DNA of 64,000 nt from Bdellovibrio bacteriovorus HD100 (GCF_000196175.1 NC_005363.1:2604001-2668000); one strand, 5' to 3'; positions 23,087-32,510 are shown, counted from the stretch's first letter. Notes: generated by a model from the letters alone, not told the origin. Program-made: numbers and translations.

Positions 23087-23207
23087 GGCTGATCAAAAAG
23101 GTTCAGCCGCAAGGCGGAGTAGGCCCTCGCAGCGCAGGCGTGCTCCAAGCACGTCGGAGCGAGAAGGCCGCCCGACAACGCAGTCGGATGGGCCTTTTTC
23201 ATCGGCC
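23087..23207. repeat. Palindromic dispersed repeat, copy B
   Basis: Outer arms GGCTGATCAAAAAGG and CCTTTTTCATCGGCC are nearly complementary. Internal elements match copy A at 10383-10470 in order: GCAAGGCGGA, a central hairpin (GGCGTGCTCC-AAGCACGTC), and CCGACAACGCAG. It ends 14 bases before the pth start codon, next to its ribosome binding site, so it would be transcribed in the pth leader. Confidence 0.7.
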
Positions 23208-23221
23208 GTTATGGAGGAAAA

Positions 23222-23785
23222 ATGTGGTTGATTGTTGGTCTTGGCAATCCGGGTGGCGAGTACAAGCTGACCCGTCATAACATCGGCTTTATGGCCGTGG
23301 ACTTTCTGATGGAAGGCCTGGGAAATCCCCCGATCAAAAATCAGTTCAAAGCCGAAATCGCTCAGGCGAAAATCAAGGACCACCCGGTTATCTTTTGCAA
23401 ACCCCAGACGTACATGAATCTGTCCGGCGAATCCGTACAACCCCTGATGGGATTTTATAAAATCCCTCTGGAACGCCTGATCGTCATCCACGACGAAATT
23501 GACCAGCCGTTTGCGCAGATGAAAATCCAGAAAAACCGTGGGCACGGCGGCCATAACGGCATTAAAAGCATTTCAGGGCTGATGGGCTCGATGGACTACA
23601 CCCGACTGCGTTTGGGGGTGGGTCGCCCGGCCAACCCGAATATCCCCGTGCCTGATTACGTCCTGGGTAAGTTCACCAAGGAAGAGTTCGCGCAGATGCC
23701 GGATTTCCTGAACAAAGCCGGCGATGCTGTGGAAAGCATCATCCTGGATGGAATTCAAAAAGCTTCGACAAAATTCAACACTTAG
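23222..23785 (+). CDS. pth: Peptidyl-tRNA hydrolase
   Basis: 187 residues, full length. Releases peptides from stalled peptidyl-tRNA. Motifs: VGLGNPGGEY with N9, TRHNIGF with catalytic H19, KPQTYMNLSG, HDEIDQPF and GHGGHNGIKS. ATGGAGG gives a good ribosome binding site directly after repeat copy B. Confidence 0.97.
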   Translation: MWLIVGLGNPGGEYKLTRHNIGFMAVDFLMEGLGNPPIKNQFKAEIAQAKIKDHPVIFCKPQTYMNLSGESVQPLMGFYKIPLERLIVIHDEIDQPFAQMKIQKNRGHGGHNGIKSISGLMGSMDYTRLRLGVGRPANPNIPVPDYVLGKFTKEEFAQMPDFLNKAGDAVESIILDGIQKASTKFNT

Positions 23786-23820
23786 GCTAGATTGAGCCGT
23801 CATTTCGCAAGGAGTTTTCA

Positions 23821-24921
23821 ATGGCACTTCAAGTCGGTATCGTAGGTCTTCCGAACGTGGGTAAGAGCACGCTTTTCAATGCTCTGACATCTGCCAAGGC
23901 TGAGGCGGCCAACTATCCATTCTGTACTATCGACCCGAACGTGGGCGTGGTGACAGTTCCAGATCCTCGCATGGATAAAATCACTGAATTCATCAAACCT
24001 CAAAAAGTTGTTCCGACAACTATGGAGTTCGTGGATATCGCGGGTATCGTAAAAGGTGCGTCCCAGGGTGAAGGTTTGGGAAATCAGTTCCTGTCCCACA
24101 TCCGTCAGACAGACGCGATCGTTCATGTGGTTCGTTGTTTTGACGACCCAAATATCATTCACGTGGCGGGTTCTGTGGAGCCTATCCGTGACATCGAAAT
24201 CATCAACACTGAATTGTTGCTGGCAGATTTGGACTCTGTTGAAAAGCGCCTTCAGCGCACGGAAAAACAGGCGAAAAACTCCACTGACAAAAAGCTGAAA
24301 CTGGATGTCGAAGTTGCCAAGAAAATCAAAGAAGCTCTGGGCAAGGGTCTTCCTGCCCGCGCTGTGGTTTTGGACGAGATGGAGCAAGTTGCTTTGAAAG
24401 AGATGCACCTTCTGACCGCCAAGCCGGTTCTTTACGCGATGAACGTCAACGACGCTGACTTCGCAGCCGGTGGCAATGACTGGACAAAGGCTGTTGAAGC
24501 CCGCGCCGCTGAAGAAAACAACAAAACCATCCTGATCTGTTCTGCGATGGAAGCTGAAATCGCTTTGTTGCCGCCAGAAGAACGCAAGGACTTCCTGGAT
24601 GCACTGGGCGCGGAAGAGCCAGGCTTGAACCGCCTGATCCGCGAAGCTTACACACTTTTGGGGCTTCAGACTTACTTCACCGCAGGTGTGACGGAAGTGC
24701 GTGCATGGACGATCCGTGCAAACACCAAAGCTCCTCAAGCGGCGGGTGTGATCCACTCTGACTTTGAGCGTGGATTCATCAAAGCTGAAACTTACCACTG
24801 TGAAGACTTGTTCAAGTACAAATCTGAGCAAGCAATCAAAGACGCTGGTAAATACCGCATCGAAGGCAAAGAGTACGTTGTGAAAGACGGCGACGTTTTG
24901 TTCTTCAAATTTAACGTTTAA
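23821..24921 (+). CDS. ychF: Ribosome-binding ATPase YchF
   Basis: 366 residues. OBG-family P-loop protein that binds the 50S subunit and prefers ATP. G1 GLPNVGKSTLF at residues 7-17, then the family signature NYPFCTIDPNVGVV, DIAGIVKGASQGEGLGN (G3), MNVND in place of NKxD (consistent with ATP preference), and the C-terminal TGS domain with TTYHCEDLF-like end. Pth-YchF adjacency is widespread. A terminator follows. Confidence 0.97.
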   Translation: MALQVGIVGLPNVGKSTLFNALTSAKAEAANYPFCTIDPNVGVVTVPDPRMDKITEFIKPQKVVPTTMEFVDIAGIVKGASQGEGLGNQFLSHIRQTDAIVHVVRCFDDPNIIHVAGSVEPIRDIEIINTELLLADLDSVEKRLQRTEKQAKNSTDKKLKLDVEVAKKIKEALGKGLPARAVVLDEMEQVALKEMHLLTAKPVLYAMNVNDADFAAGGNDWTKAVEARAAEENNKTILICSAMEAEIALLPPEERKDFLDALGAEEPGLNRLIREAYTLLGLQTYFTAGVTEVRAWTIRANTKAPQAAGVIHSDFERGFIKAETYHCEDLFKYKSEQAIKDAGKYRIEGKEYVVKDGDVLFFKFNV

Positions 24922-24938
24922 TTTCTTCTTAAGAAGGG

Positions 24939-24965
24939 AAAAAGGGGCCGCAAAGCCCCTTTTTT
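24939..24965 (+). terminator. Rho-independent terminator after ychF
   Basis: AAAAAGGGGC pairs with GCCCCTTTTT around CGCAAA. Ends 8 bases before the amidase start codon. Confidence 0.9.
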
Positions 24966-24972
24966 ATTTTGT

Positions 24973-26442
24973 ATGAATGAACTACTGAAATTATCCGCAT
25001 TAGATCTGCATAAAAAAGTTCAAACCAAAGAAGTCTCCCCGTCTGAAGTTCTTGAGGCGCACATCACGCGCATCGAACAGGTGAACCCGGCCTTGAATGC
25101 GATGGTCGAAGATGACTTCGTCCGTGCCAGAAAATTGGCGCACGAACAGACTGAAACTTTGGCGAAGAACAATTCGGATCTTCCGCCACTGTTCGGTGTT
25201 CCTTTCACCGTCAAAGAAATGTTCTCTTACCAGGGCATGAAACGCACCGGGGGCAGCATCCATCACAAAAATGACGTGATGGACTGGGACGCCACAGTTG
25301 TCGCGCGAATGAAAAAAGCCGGTGGCATTCCCATGGGCACCACCAATGTGCCGGAACTGGGATTCTGGTTTGAGTGCTTCAATCCTGTTTACGGTCGCAC
25401 CAGCAATCCGTATGACCTGGGCCGCACCTGTGGTGGCAGCAGCGGTGGTGAAGGTGCCTTGATCGGCGCGGGGGCTTCTCCGCTGGGTCTTGGCAGTGAT
25501 ATCGGCGGCAGCATCCGCATGCCGGCGTCCTTCTGCGGGGTCTTTGGTCACAAGCCGTCTCGCTATTTGTTGCCACTGACCGGCCACTTCCCGTTTGAAC
25601 AAAATGACTTCCGCACGCTGTTGCTGGATCAAAAGTATCCGTACACGTCTATGGGGCCGATGACCCGCAAAGCCGTGGATCTGGCGCCGATGATGAAGAT
25701 CCTGATGGGTTCTGATGATATCGATCAGCACACGCTGAAAAATCCGACCATGGAAGAACTGTCCCAGGAATGGAAAGGCCGCAAGGTTTTGATTTGTCCT
25801 AACCCCGTCTTCCACCGCGCGCGCGGAACGGATGATGAAATGGTGCAAGTGGTGAAAAACTGCGGAAAGCTCTTTGAGGAACTGGGCGCCCACGTTGAAG
25901 AACTGGATCCAAGATTCTTCGTCCGTTCTGCCGAACTGTGGTTTGCGGCGGTGAAAAACTCGAAGAACAGAAACTTGTATGAAACCCTGATGGGTCCCAC
26001 CCAGCATCTGTCGATTGGGAAAGAAATCCTGCAGCTGACTTTCGGTAAAGGTAACTACACCCTGCCAAATCTGCTGGTGTCTTTGGCTGAAATTTTTGAC
26101 ACCCGCAAAAAAGACTTCACTGAAGAAATGCAGGCCTTGGCCAAGATGAAATCCGACCTGGATGAAAAACTGGGAGCGGACGGAATTTTGATTCTGCCTC
26201 CGCACCCGCGTGTGGCGCCGAAACACAGAGCTCCGCTATGGTCCCCGTTTGATTTCATTTACACGGCGATCTTTACGACTCTAGGACATCCAGCGACGTC
26301 CGTGCCCATGGGCCTGAACGAAGACGGTATTCCATTGGGAGTTCAAGTGGTCGGTCCTTACATGAAAGACCATCTGACGCTGGCGTGTGCGGAATTCCTG
26401 GAAACGACTTTCGGCGGCTGGCAGCCGCCCAAAAACCTATAG
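24973..26442 (+). CDS. Amidase signature enzyme, fatty-acid-amide-hydrolase-like
   Basis: 489 residues. Ser-cisSer-Lys hydrolase of the amidase signature family: K81 (FTVKEMF), S156 (CGGSSGGEGALIG) and S180 (SDIGGSIRMPASFCG). The spacing (75 and 24 residues) is the same as I recall for mammalian FAAH (K142, S217, S241), and the signature segment is much closer to FAAH than to GatA. So it probably cleaves fatty-acid amides or similar small amides rather than acting on Gln-tRNA; no gatB or gatC is nearby. No signal peptide is obvious. The start codon lies right behind the ychF terminator with little room for its own leader or ribosome binding site. Convergent with the permease gene (1 base between stops). 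Confidence 0.9.
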   Translation: MNELLKLSALDLHKKVQTKEVSPSEVLEAHITRIEQVNPALNAMVEDDFVRARKLAHEQTETLAKNNSDLPPLFGVPFTVKEMFSYQGMKRTGGSIHHKNDVMDWDATVVARMKKAGGIPMGTTNVPELGFWFECFNPVYGRTSNPYDLGRTCGGSSGGEGALIGAGASPLGLGSDIGGSIRMPASFCGVFGHKPSRYLLPLTGHFPFEQNDFRTLLLDQKYPYTSMGPMTRKAVDLAPMMKILMGSDDIDQHTLKNPTMEELSQEWKGRKVLICPNPVFHRARGTDDEMVQVVKNCGKLFEELGAHVEELDPRFFVRSAELWFAAVKNSKNRNLYETLMGPTQHLSIGKEILQLTFGKGNYTLPNLLVSLAEIFDTRKKDFTEEMQALAKMKSDLDEKLGADGILILPPHPRVAPKHRAPLWSPFDFIYTAIFTTLGHPATSVPMGLNEDGIPLGVQVVGPYMKDHLTLACAEFLETTFGGWQPPKNL

Positions 26443-26443
26443 C

Positions 26444-27268
26444 TTAAATACGGTATTTGGTGCGTAGATGATCCAAGATGATGTGGAAGCTCCAGACGGT
26501 CAGGAACAACATCAGGCTTGGATACAAGATCAGATGCGGGAAGCTTGAAAGAGTCTTCCACCCTTCGCGCACCAAAATTCCCCAGCTTGTATAGGGGGGA
26601 TGAATTCCCAGGCCGATAAAGCTCATGAAGCTTTCATACAAAATATTGGTCGGAATCTGCATCGCCACCAGAATCAGCAGTGTTCCCAGCATATTCGGAA
26701 GCACATGGCGAAGCATCACGTGCACACGGCTGCCACCTAGTGAAATTGCCGCTTCCACGTAGGGCTTGCGTTTGATTTCCAAAACCATGCCGCGGGTGAC
26801 GCGCGCAAGACTCATCCAGTGGGTCACCGCAATACTGATGCACAAGCCGATCAATGCCCGAGTGAGCGGATCTTCAAATGGAAGCAGCAACTGCAGACTT
26901 AAACACATTACCGACACCAGAATGAAACTTGGCACCGCCATCAGGATGTCACAAAAACGCATCAAGATGCGATCGACAATCCCTTCGCTCCAACCGGCAA
27001 TGGCCCCGTAAACAAAGCCCATCATAAAAGCCAGGAACGAACCCACCAGGCCCACCAGCAAAGAAATGCGCCCGCCCATCAACACCCGGGCAAACAGATC
27101 CCGACCCAGGGTGTCCGTGCCGAACCAGTGTTCTGATCCGGGCGGTAAAAGAATGCTTTCGACGTTTTGTTCAAGCCCCGAGCTGTTCAACACCCACGGA
27201 TAGAAAACCGTGGCCAGCACCAGAGTGGAAAGGAACAAAATGGCAAAAACCAAAAGCACCTTTTTCAT
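26444..27268 (-). CDS. Peptide-type ABC transporter permease (DppC/OppC-like)
   Basis: 274 residues, about six membrane segments. An N-terminal helix, the conserved HWFGTDTLGRDLFARVL segment (about 47-63) and the EAA loop (EAAISLGGSRVHVMLRHVLPN, shortened here to the region about 176-196) are those of DppC/OppC. It would pair with the upstream DppB-like gene, which it overlaps by 4 bases. No ATPase or binding-protein gene is adjacent, so those must be elsewhere. Confidence 0.93.
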   Translation of the reverse strand: MKKVLLVFAILFLSTLVLATVFYPWVLNSSGLEQNVESILLPPGSEHWFGTDTLGRDLFARVLMGGRISLLVGLVGSFLAFMMGFVYGAIAGWSEGIVDRILMRFCDILMAVPSFILVSVMCLSLQLLLPFEDPLTRALIGLCISIAVTHWMSLARVTRGMVLEIKRKPYVEAAISLGGSRVHVMLRHVLPNMLGTLLILVAMQIPTNILYESFMSFIGLGIHPPYTSWGILVREGWKTLSSFPHLILYPSLMLFLTVWSFHIILDHLRTKYRI

Positions 27269-28197
27269 GCGCGCTCCTGCAGGCGTGGATCCGCCAGCTT
27301 CAGCAGCACATCAATAAAGGAATTCACCACAATCAACAAAGTTCCATAGAACAACGTCAGGCCCACAATCAAAGTGTAATCCCGGTCGTTCAAGGCGGCG
27401 ATAAATTCACTGCCCAAACCAGGCACGGCGAACAAAACTTCGACCAGGAAAGAACCTGACAGCAGCGACACAGTCAAAGGACCGACATAACTTAAAAACG
27501 GAATCAGCGAGTTTTTAAGTACATGATGAATCAAAACTCCCCACACGCCGACGCCTTTGGCTTTGGCGGTGCGGGCATAATCCTGCTGCAGATTTTCATT
27601 CAGGGAGTTTTTCAACAAACGAATCAAGGAGGCCAGCGGTCGCACACTTAAAGTCACCACGGGCAAAATGTAGTGCGCTGGAGAAGACAAGAACGCCACG
27701 GGCAAAAGATTCCAATAAAAACCAAAGGCGTAAATCAACAGAGGCCCCCAGAACAGGCTGGGTAAGGACAAGAACGCGATCACGGTCTGATCGACCAGAT
27801 TTTCAAACCAAGTTTCACGGAATCTTACGGCGGCCACGGCGATCACAAAGGCGCCCACCAAAATCACACAAAGCGCGATGGCATTTAACGTCAGTGTGTT
27901 ACCCAAACCCTGGCCGATGATTTCCACCACCGTGCGATCGGGTTTCGACATCGAGACACCCAAGTCCCCTTGCACGACGGACAGAAGATAGTTCCCTATT
28001 TGGGAAGGAAGGCTTTGTTCCAGTCCCCAGTGTTGCGCCAGCTTTTCGCGCACCACGGGATTCAGGGCCGTCTCTTCATCGAAAGGACCGCCCGGAAGAG
28101 CTTTCAACAGCACAAACGTCAACGCCGCTAGGACCCCTAGCGACGCTGTCATTTCCACTGTTTTTTTAAAGACGAACCGAAACGCGTTGTCGATCAA
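27265..28197 (-). CDS. Peptide-type ABC transporter permease (DppB/OppB-like)
   Basis: 310 residues with an N-terminal helix, the LPGGPFDEE loop typical of DppB, five further membrane segments and an EAA-type loop (DYARTAKAKGVGVWGVLIHH). It overlaps the lytic transglycosylase gene upstream by 4 bases and the DppC-like gene downstream by 4 bases, so all three are translationally coupled. By context it may import peptides or muropeptides. Confidence 0.93.
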   Translation of the reverse strand: MIDNAFRFVFKKTVEMTASLGVLAALTFVLLKALPGGPFDEETALNPVVREKLAQHWGLEQSLPSQIGNYLLSVVQGDLGVSMSKPDRTVVEIIGQGLGNTLTLNAIALCVILVGAFVIAVAAVRFRETWFENLVDQTVIAFLSLPSLFWGPLLIYAFGFYWNLLPVAFLSSPAHYILPVVTLSVRPLASLIRLLKNSLNENLQQDYARTAKAKGVGVWGVLIHHVLKNSLIPFLSYVGPLTVSLLSGSFLVEVLFAVPGLGSEFIAALNDRDYTLIVGLTLFYGTLLIVVNSFIDVLLKLADPRLQERA

Positions 28198-30566
28198 ATG
28201 TCATCCCAGTTTTCTTTCCCCGCCAGTTCGGCCTGGAATTTCACCGGAACCGCGCCTGCCATGTATGGGAAAAGATCTTTCTTGTTGCCGTACAATTGAG
28301 AATAAATATAAGCGTTTGAAACCACACGTTTCACATAGTTGCGTGTTTCCAGAAACGGGATGTGTTCAATGAACTCATCGGTTTCCAAGTTACCGAAAGA
28401 CGACAACCAGTTTTTCACGCGGTGCGGACCGGCGTTGTAACCTGCTGCCACCAATGGAATCGTGTTTTCAAATCGATCCATCAGACGTTTCAAATAGCGG
28501 CTGCCGATCTTCACCGAAGTTTCTGGTTGCAGCAACAAAGGCGCTTTGAATTCTTTTTCACCCAAAAGCGTCGCCACTTTGTGCCCCGTGAATGGCATGA
28601 CCTGCATCAGACCCAACGCCCCCACCGGAGAAATCGCATCGCGACGGTAATGGGTTTCTGCACGCATGATCCCCCATACCAGCTCTTCTGGCACGGCGAA
28701 TTTCTTGGTGTATTTTTCAACATGCTCAGAATATGCACGCGGGTATGCAAACTCCCAAAGGTAACGAATGCCTTCCACACCGTGCGCCGCTCTTTGACCG
28801 CCGAAATTAATCTGGGCGATGTAAGAAGAACGGTTGTAGTGACCGGCAGTATTGTATTCGCTCATCAACGTGCGCAGATATTCGCGGTTGGAGGTCTTTC
28901 TTTCAATGTCATAAAGATCCCAGCGCGCCCATTCGTTTTCACCCAGGATCATCATGTCGCGGGCTCTTTCAAAACGTTTCATCAGGGCCGGGTTCGAGAA
29001 TGTGGTCACCTTCTCGCCGCTGGAGTCCGGAACTTCATCTTCAGAAGTTGCCACTTCCACGGATTTCAAATCCGGGTTGTCAGCAGCTTCCGCTTCTTCT
29101 TCCTCACCTTTTTCGTCATCCGCAGAATACTGGGTCAGAACCAGTGTTTCTTCCGATTCAGAATCATCCCCACGATAGCTGTCAGATGAGTAAGGCATCA
29201 GGAACTCGCCAGCGGAGAATCTGGAAATCACACGCGGCTGCGTTGGCAGACTGGATTCAGCCAAACGGGGCACTTTCACTTCTTCCATTTTCTTCAGACG
29301 GCTTTGCGCGGCGATAGAGTAATAACCCAGCAAAGGATCTTTCGCCAAAGAAGACATCATGGCCTTGGCTTGCTCGACCTTCCCCTGACGGAAAAGGCTC
29401 ATCGCCATCCAGTAAGTCACGCGGTCTTCCGGGAAGGACTTCCAGGCTTTGCGGTTTTTCTTTTTCGCCGCATTCAAGTTCCCCAGAGCTTTGTAAGCGC
29501 CCTGATAGTCCCCTTTAAGATATTTCAACCACGCCAGGTGCCACTGGGCATCGCGGTTCAGACCGGAGCTTGGATACGCCTTCATGAACTCCTGGAAACG
29601 GCGGGCCGCCCCGTCGTAATCCTGGAACTGATAAGACAGGAACGCGGACTGATACAAAGCCTGACGACCTGTTTTGGATTTCGGGCTGAGCTTGTAAGCG
29701 GAATAATAAGAACCCACCGCCAATTGCACTTCACCCGCTCTTGCTGCAGAGGACGCAAACAGAATCAGGAAGTCGAAGTTTCTTTTGTTCGCCTCATAGT
29801 AAGGCTTCAGCAATTCGACCGCTTTAGTGACTTCACCCTCTTGCAGATAGAACTGTGCCTGAAGTTTGTCAGCCAGGTACTTGTCAGACTTGGCCACTTT
29901 GGATTTCATGATATTGATTTCGCCCTGGGCTTTTTGATCCAGACCAGCCCATAGCAGGTAACGAACGCGCGTGCGGAAATCTTCCGGCGTGACTTTGCAG
30001 TCTGTCGGTTTGCCTTCAAATTCATTGATGGCCAGGTCCACGCTCCAGTCCGCCACTTTCGGGTAAGCCGGATAGCGTTCGTACAATTTCACCAGCCATT
30101 TGCACATTTGGCCGTGACGGTTCAGACCTTTTTCCGCGATCGCCAGATTGTAAATCACATCCGGATAATCTTCGGTGTTGCGGGTTCTTTTTTCAAGTTT
30201 CACAAACTGCGTGCTGGCCAGTTTGTAGTTCTTCTTTTCAAGCGCGATCTGCCCCATCAGGTTTGACGCCTCGATGGACATTTTCACGTTCGGGGAAAGA
30301 TCCAGAACTTTTTTAAGCTCCCCTTCCGCATCATCCCATTTGGAAGTTTTCATATAGGATTGCGCCAGATAAAAGCGCACGTATTCTTCCAGAGTGGTTT
30401 TCTCTTTCAGAATATCCTGAAGTGCGGGAATGGCCTGATCGTATTTCGCTGCGCGGAACTGATCCAGGGCCTTTTTAAAGGGCTCAAGGTCATTTTTAGT
30501 AACTTGGGCGCCGGCCACCGGACCGAGCAAGAGAGAAAACACAATACATTTCAGGGAGACCTTCAT
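28194..30566 (-). CDS. slt: Soluble lytic transglycosylase with TPR-like repeats
   Basis: 790 residues from ATG 30566, chosen for the signal peptide MKVSLKCIVFSLLLGPVAGA and TGGAG upstream; the frame is open further upstream but without a signal. The N-terminal 570 residues are helical TPR-like repeats (superhelical ring as in Slt70), interrupted by an acidic linker near 440-490 (EESDDDEKGEEEEAEA-like). The C-terminal SLT domain has catalytic Glu in MRAETHYRRDAISP (Thr replaces the usual Ser after Glu), GALGLMQVMP, and AAGYNAGPHRVKNW. It cleaves glycan strands with anhydro-MurNAc formation. Divergent from radA; coupled to two permease genes. Confidence 0.93.
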   Translation of the reverse strand: MKVSLKCIVFSLLLGPVAGAQVTKNDLEPFKKALDQFRAAKYDQAIPALQDILKEKTTLEEYVRFYLAQSYMKTSKWDDAEGELKKVLDLSPNVKMSIEASNLMGQIALEKKNYKLASTQFVKLEKRTRNTEDYPDVIYNLAIAEKGLNRHGQMCKWLVKLYERYPAYPKVADWSVDLAINEFEGKPTDCKVTPEDFRTRVRYLLWAGLDQKAQGEINIMKSKVAKSDKYLADKLQAQFYLQEGEVTKAVELLKPYYEANKRNFDFLILFASSAARAGEVQLAVGSYYSAYKLSPKSKTGRQALYQSAFLSYQFQDYDGAARRFQEFMKAYPSSGLNRDAQWHLAWLKYLKGDYQGAYKALGNLNAAKKKNRKAWKSFPEDRVTYWMAMSLFRQGKVEQAKAMMSSLAKDPLLGYYSIAAQSRLKKMEEVKVPRLAESSLPTQPRVISRFSAGEFLMPYSSDSYRGDDSESEETLVLTQYSADDEKGEEEEAEAADNPDLKSVEVATSEDEVPDSSGEKVTTFSNPALMKRFERARDMMILGENEWARWDLYDIERKTSNREYLRTLMSEYNTAGHYNRSSYIAQINFGGQRAAHGVEGIRYLWEFAYPRAYSEHVEKYTKKFAVPEELVWGIMRAETHYRRDAISPVGALGLMQVMPFTGHKVATLLGEKEFKAPLLLQPETSVKIGSRYLKRLMDRFENTIPLVAAGYNAGPHRVKNWLSSFGNLETDEFIEHIPFLETRNYVKRVVSNAYIYSQLYGNKKDLFPYMAGAVPVKFQAELAGKENWDDI

Positions 30567-30635
30567 GTCCACCACTCCAATACGAAAAGTTGTACAGTCC
30601 TTGTAACCGTCATTTAATAATGATACCGAATATCT

Positions 30636-32027
30636 ATGGCAAAATCGAAAACTAAAACGATCTATACCTGTCAAAATTGTGGGGCCCAAAGACCAAGGTG
30701 GGAAGGCAAATGCTCTGACTGCGGCGCGTGGAACTCTTACGTTGAAGAACTGCAGATGCCGGAAGTGAAAACTCGAGGATGGTCTACAGGGTCTGGCGAA
30801 CGCGAAAGCACAGGGTCTAAGCCAGTCGCGCTGGACCAAAGGCTTGAAGAAGTGAAGTTGGATCGTTTTGATACAAGTTTTGAAGAGCTCAATCGCGTGT
30901 TGGGCGGCGGTTTGGCCAAGGGAAGTTTCGTGCTTTTGGGGGGATCCCCGGGCATTGGAAAGTCCACTCTTTTGCTGCAAATGGCCGGTGGTTTAGCCAA
31001 CAACAAGCACAAGGTTCTTTACATTTCCGGAGAAGAAAGTGTCTCTCAAACCGGGTCCCGGGCTCACCGCCTGGGCATCCGTTCGCCCCTGATTGAAGTC
31101 GGCTGTGAAAGCAATCTGACGGCCGTGATGGAAATGGCGCGATTCAAAAAACCGGATGTTCTGGTTGTCGACTCTATTCAAACGATGTTCCTGCCTGATT
31201 TGCAGGCAGCGCCGGGCTCTGTTTCCCAGGTGCGTGAATGTGCCGGGCACTTGATGGGCCTAGCCAAGCACGATGGCATCACCGTGATCCTGATTGGTCA
31301 CGTCACCAAAGATGGCAACATCGCCGGTCCTAAAGTTTTGGAGCACATGGTGGACTGCGTGCTGTCCTTTGATGGCGATATTTCCTACAACTTCCGCCTG
31401 CTGCGCTCTTTGAAAAACCGTTTCGGGGCAGCTCACGAGCTGGGTGTGTTCCAAATGAACTCCAAGGGGTTGGAAGAGGTTTCCAATCCGTCAGAACTGT
31501 TCTTGGAAGAGCGCGGGGATCAACTGATTGGTTCTGCCGTGTTTGCTTCGATGGAAGGCACAAGACCTTTACTGTGCGAAGTTCAGGCGCTGACTTTATC
31601 AAGCCCCATGGCGATGCCCCGTCGCACGGCTTTGGGTATTGATATCAACCGTCTGCATCTTTTGACCGCCGTATTGGATCGTCACCTGGATGTGCGCCTG
31701 GCCCATAACGATATCTTTATCAATGTCGTTGGTGGTTTGAAGCTGGTGGAACCGGCTTCGGATCTGGCGGTGGCCGCAGCCATCTTGTCGACAGAACACC
31801 GTCGTGATCTTGACGCCAAGACTTGTTACTTTGGCGAAATCGGCCTGACTGGCGAAGTTCGTGGTGTATCCTTTGTTGAACAACGAATCAAAGAGGCCGA
31901 CAAGCTGGGCTTTAAACATTTTGTTATTCCGTTTTCAAACAAACGTCACCTGGAAGACGTCAAGCTTTCCAAGGACAAGAAGATTTCGTTTGTCAAAAAC
32001 GTGCATGATCTGAATAAAATCATCTAA
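30636..32027 (+). CDS. radA: DNA repair protein RadA (Sms)
   Basis: 463 residues. RecA-like branch-migration helicase. N-terminal zinc finger CQNCGAQRPRWEGKCSDCG, Walker A GGSPGIGKSTLLLQ, the RadA-specific KNRFG motif (LKNRFGAAHELG), and a C-terminal Lon-like domain (VVGGLKLVEPASDLAVAAA; GEIGLTGEVRGV). Full length. The cyclic-nucleotide-binding gene follows after 25 bases, probably in the same transcript. Confidence 0.97.
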   Translation: MAKSKTKTIYTCQNCGAQRPRWEGKCSDCGAWNSYVEELQMPEVKTRGWSTGSGERESTGSKPVALDQRLEEVKLDRFDTSFEELNRVLGGGLAKGSFVLLGGSPGIGKSTLLLQMAGGLANNKHKVLYISGEESVSQTGSRAHRLGIRSPLIEVGCESNLTAVMEMARFKKPDVLVVDSIQTMFLPDLQAAPGSVSQVRECAGHLMGLAKHDGITVILIGHVTKDGNIAGPKVLEHMVDCVLSFDGDISYNFRLLRSLKNRFGAAHELGVFQMNSKGLEEVSNPSELFLEERGDQLIGSAVFASMEGTRPLLCEVQALTLSSPMAMPRRTALGIDINRLHLLTAVLDRHLDVRLAHNDIFINVVGGLKLVEPASDLAVAAAILSTEHRRDLDAKTCYFGEIGLTGEVRGVSFVEQRIKEADKLGFKHFVIPFSNKRHLEDVKLSKDKKISFVKNVHDLNKII

Positions 32028-32052
32028 GGACCCAACAAAAAGGATTTCTGGC

Positions 32053-32445
32053 ATGGACGCACAGAGCGCGATCGTAAAAGAGACATACAAACCCGGTGAC
32101 TTCATCTTCTTTGAAGGTGACATCGAAAATCACTTTTACATTGTCGAAAGCGGTGTGGTGAGTATTTTCACCAAAGATCAAATGGGCAAACGAATTCCCA
32201 TTTGCGACATCGTGGATGGTGAATCCTTTGGCGAGTTCGCTTTGATTTCCAAAAGCCCGCGATCCGCTTCGGCCCAAGCCGTTACCGACGTTGTGCTGGT
32301 GAAGGTATCTGAAGAGGGGTTCCAGCAACTTCTGTCAGAATTACCCACCTGGGCGGAGTGCATGCTGAAGTCCTTTACGGACCGCTTGCAGAACATGACG
32401 GAAAAGATCCGCGAAGCCGAACAGTTCCGCAGACGAGAGTCCTAA
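32053..32445 (+). CDS. Stand-alone cyclic-nucleotide-binding domain protein
   Basis: 130 residues, essentially one cNMP-binding beta-roll: YKPGDFIFFEGDIENHFYIVESG then the phosphate-binding cassette GESFGEFALISKSPRSASAQA. The Arg in PRSASAQA and the Glu in GEFALI are the residues that usually hold cAMP or cGMP, so ligand binding is plausible. There is no DNA-binding helix-turn-helix, so it is not a CRP-type regulator; it may pass a signal by protein contact. Located 25 bases after radA. Confidence 0.88.
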   Translation: MDAQSAIVKETYKPGDFIFFEGDIENHFYIVESGVVSIFTKDQMGKRIPICDIVDGESFGEFALISKSPRSASAQAVTDVVLVKVSEEGFQQLLSELPTWAECMLKSFTDRLQNMTEKIREAEQFRRRES

Positions 32446-32510
32446 AAAACCAAAAAATTGTAATTTCATTGAGTTGGTTATTTTCTTTTCCTGCTTGTAT
32501 GCTGGAGAAA

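Noticed and set aside
25000-26226. 408-codon open frame antisense to the amidase
   Set aside because: Shadow of a strongly biased gene; composition (His, Arg, Phe, Gln-rich) is unlike real proteins here and there is no ribosome binding site.
30567-30980. Upstream extension of the lytic transglycosylase frame
   Set aside because: It would overlap the start of radA on the other strand and bury the signal peptide in the middle of the protein.
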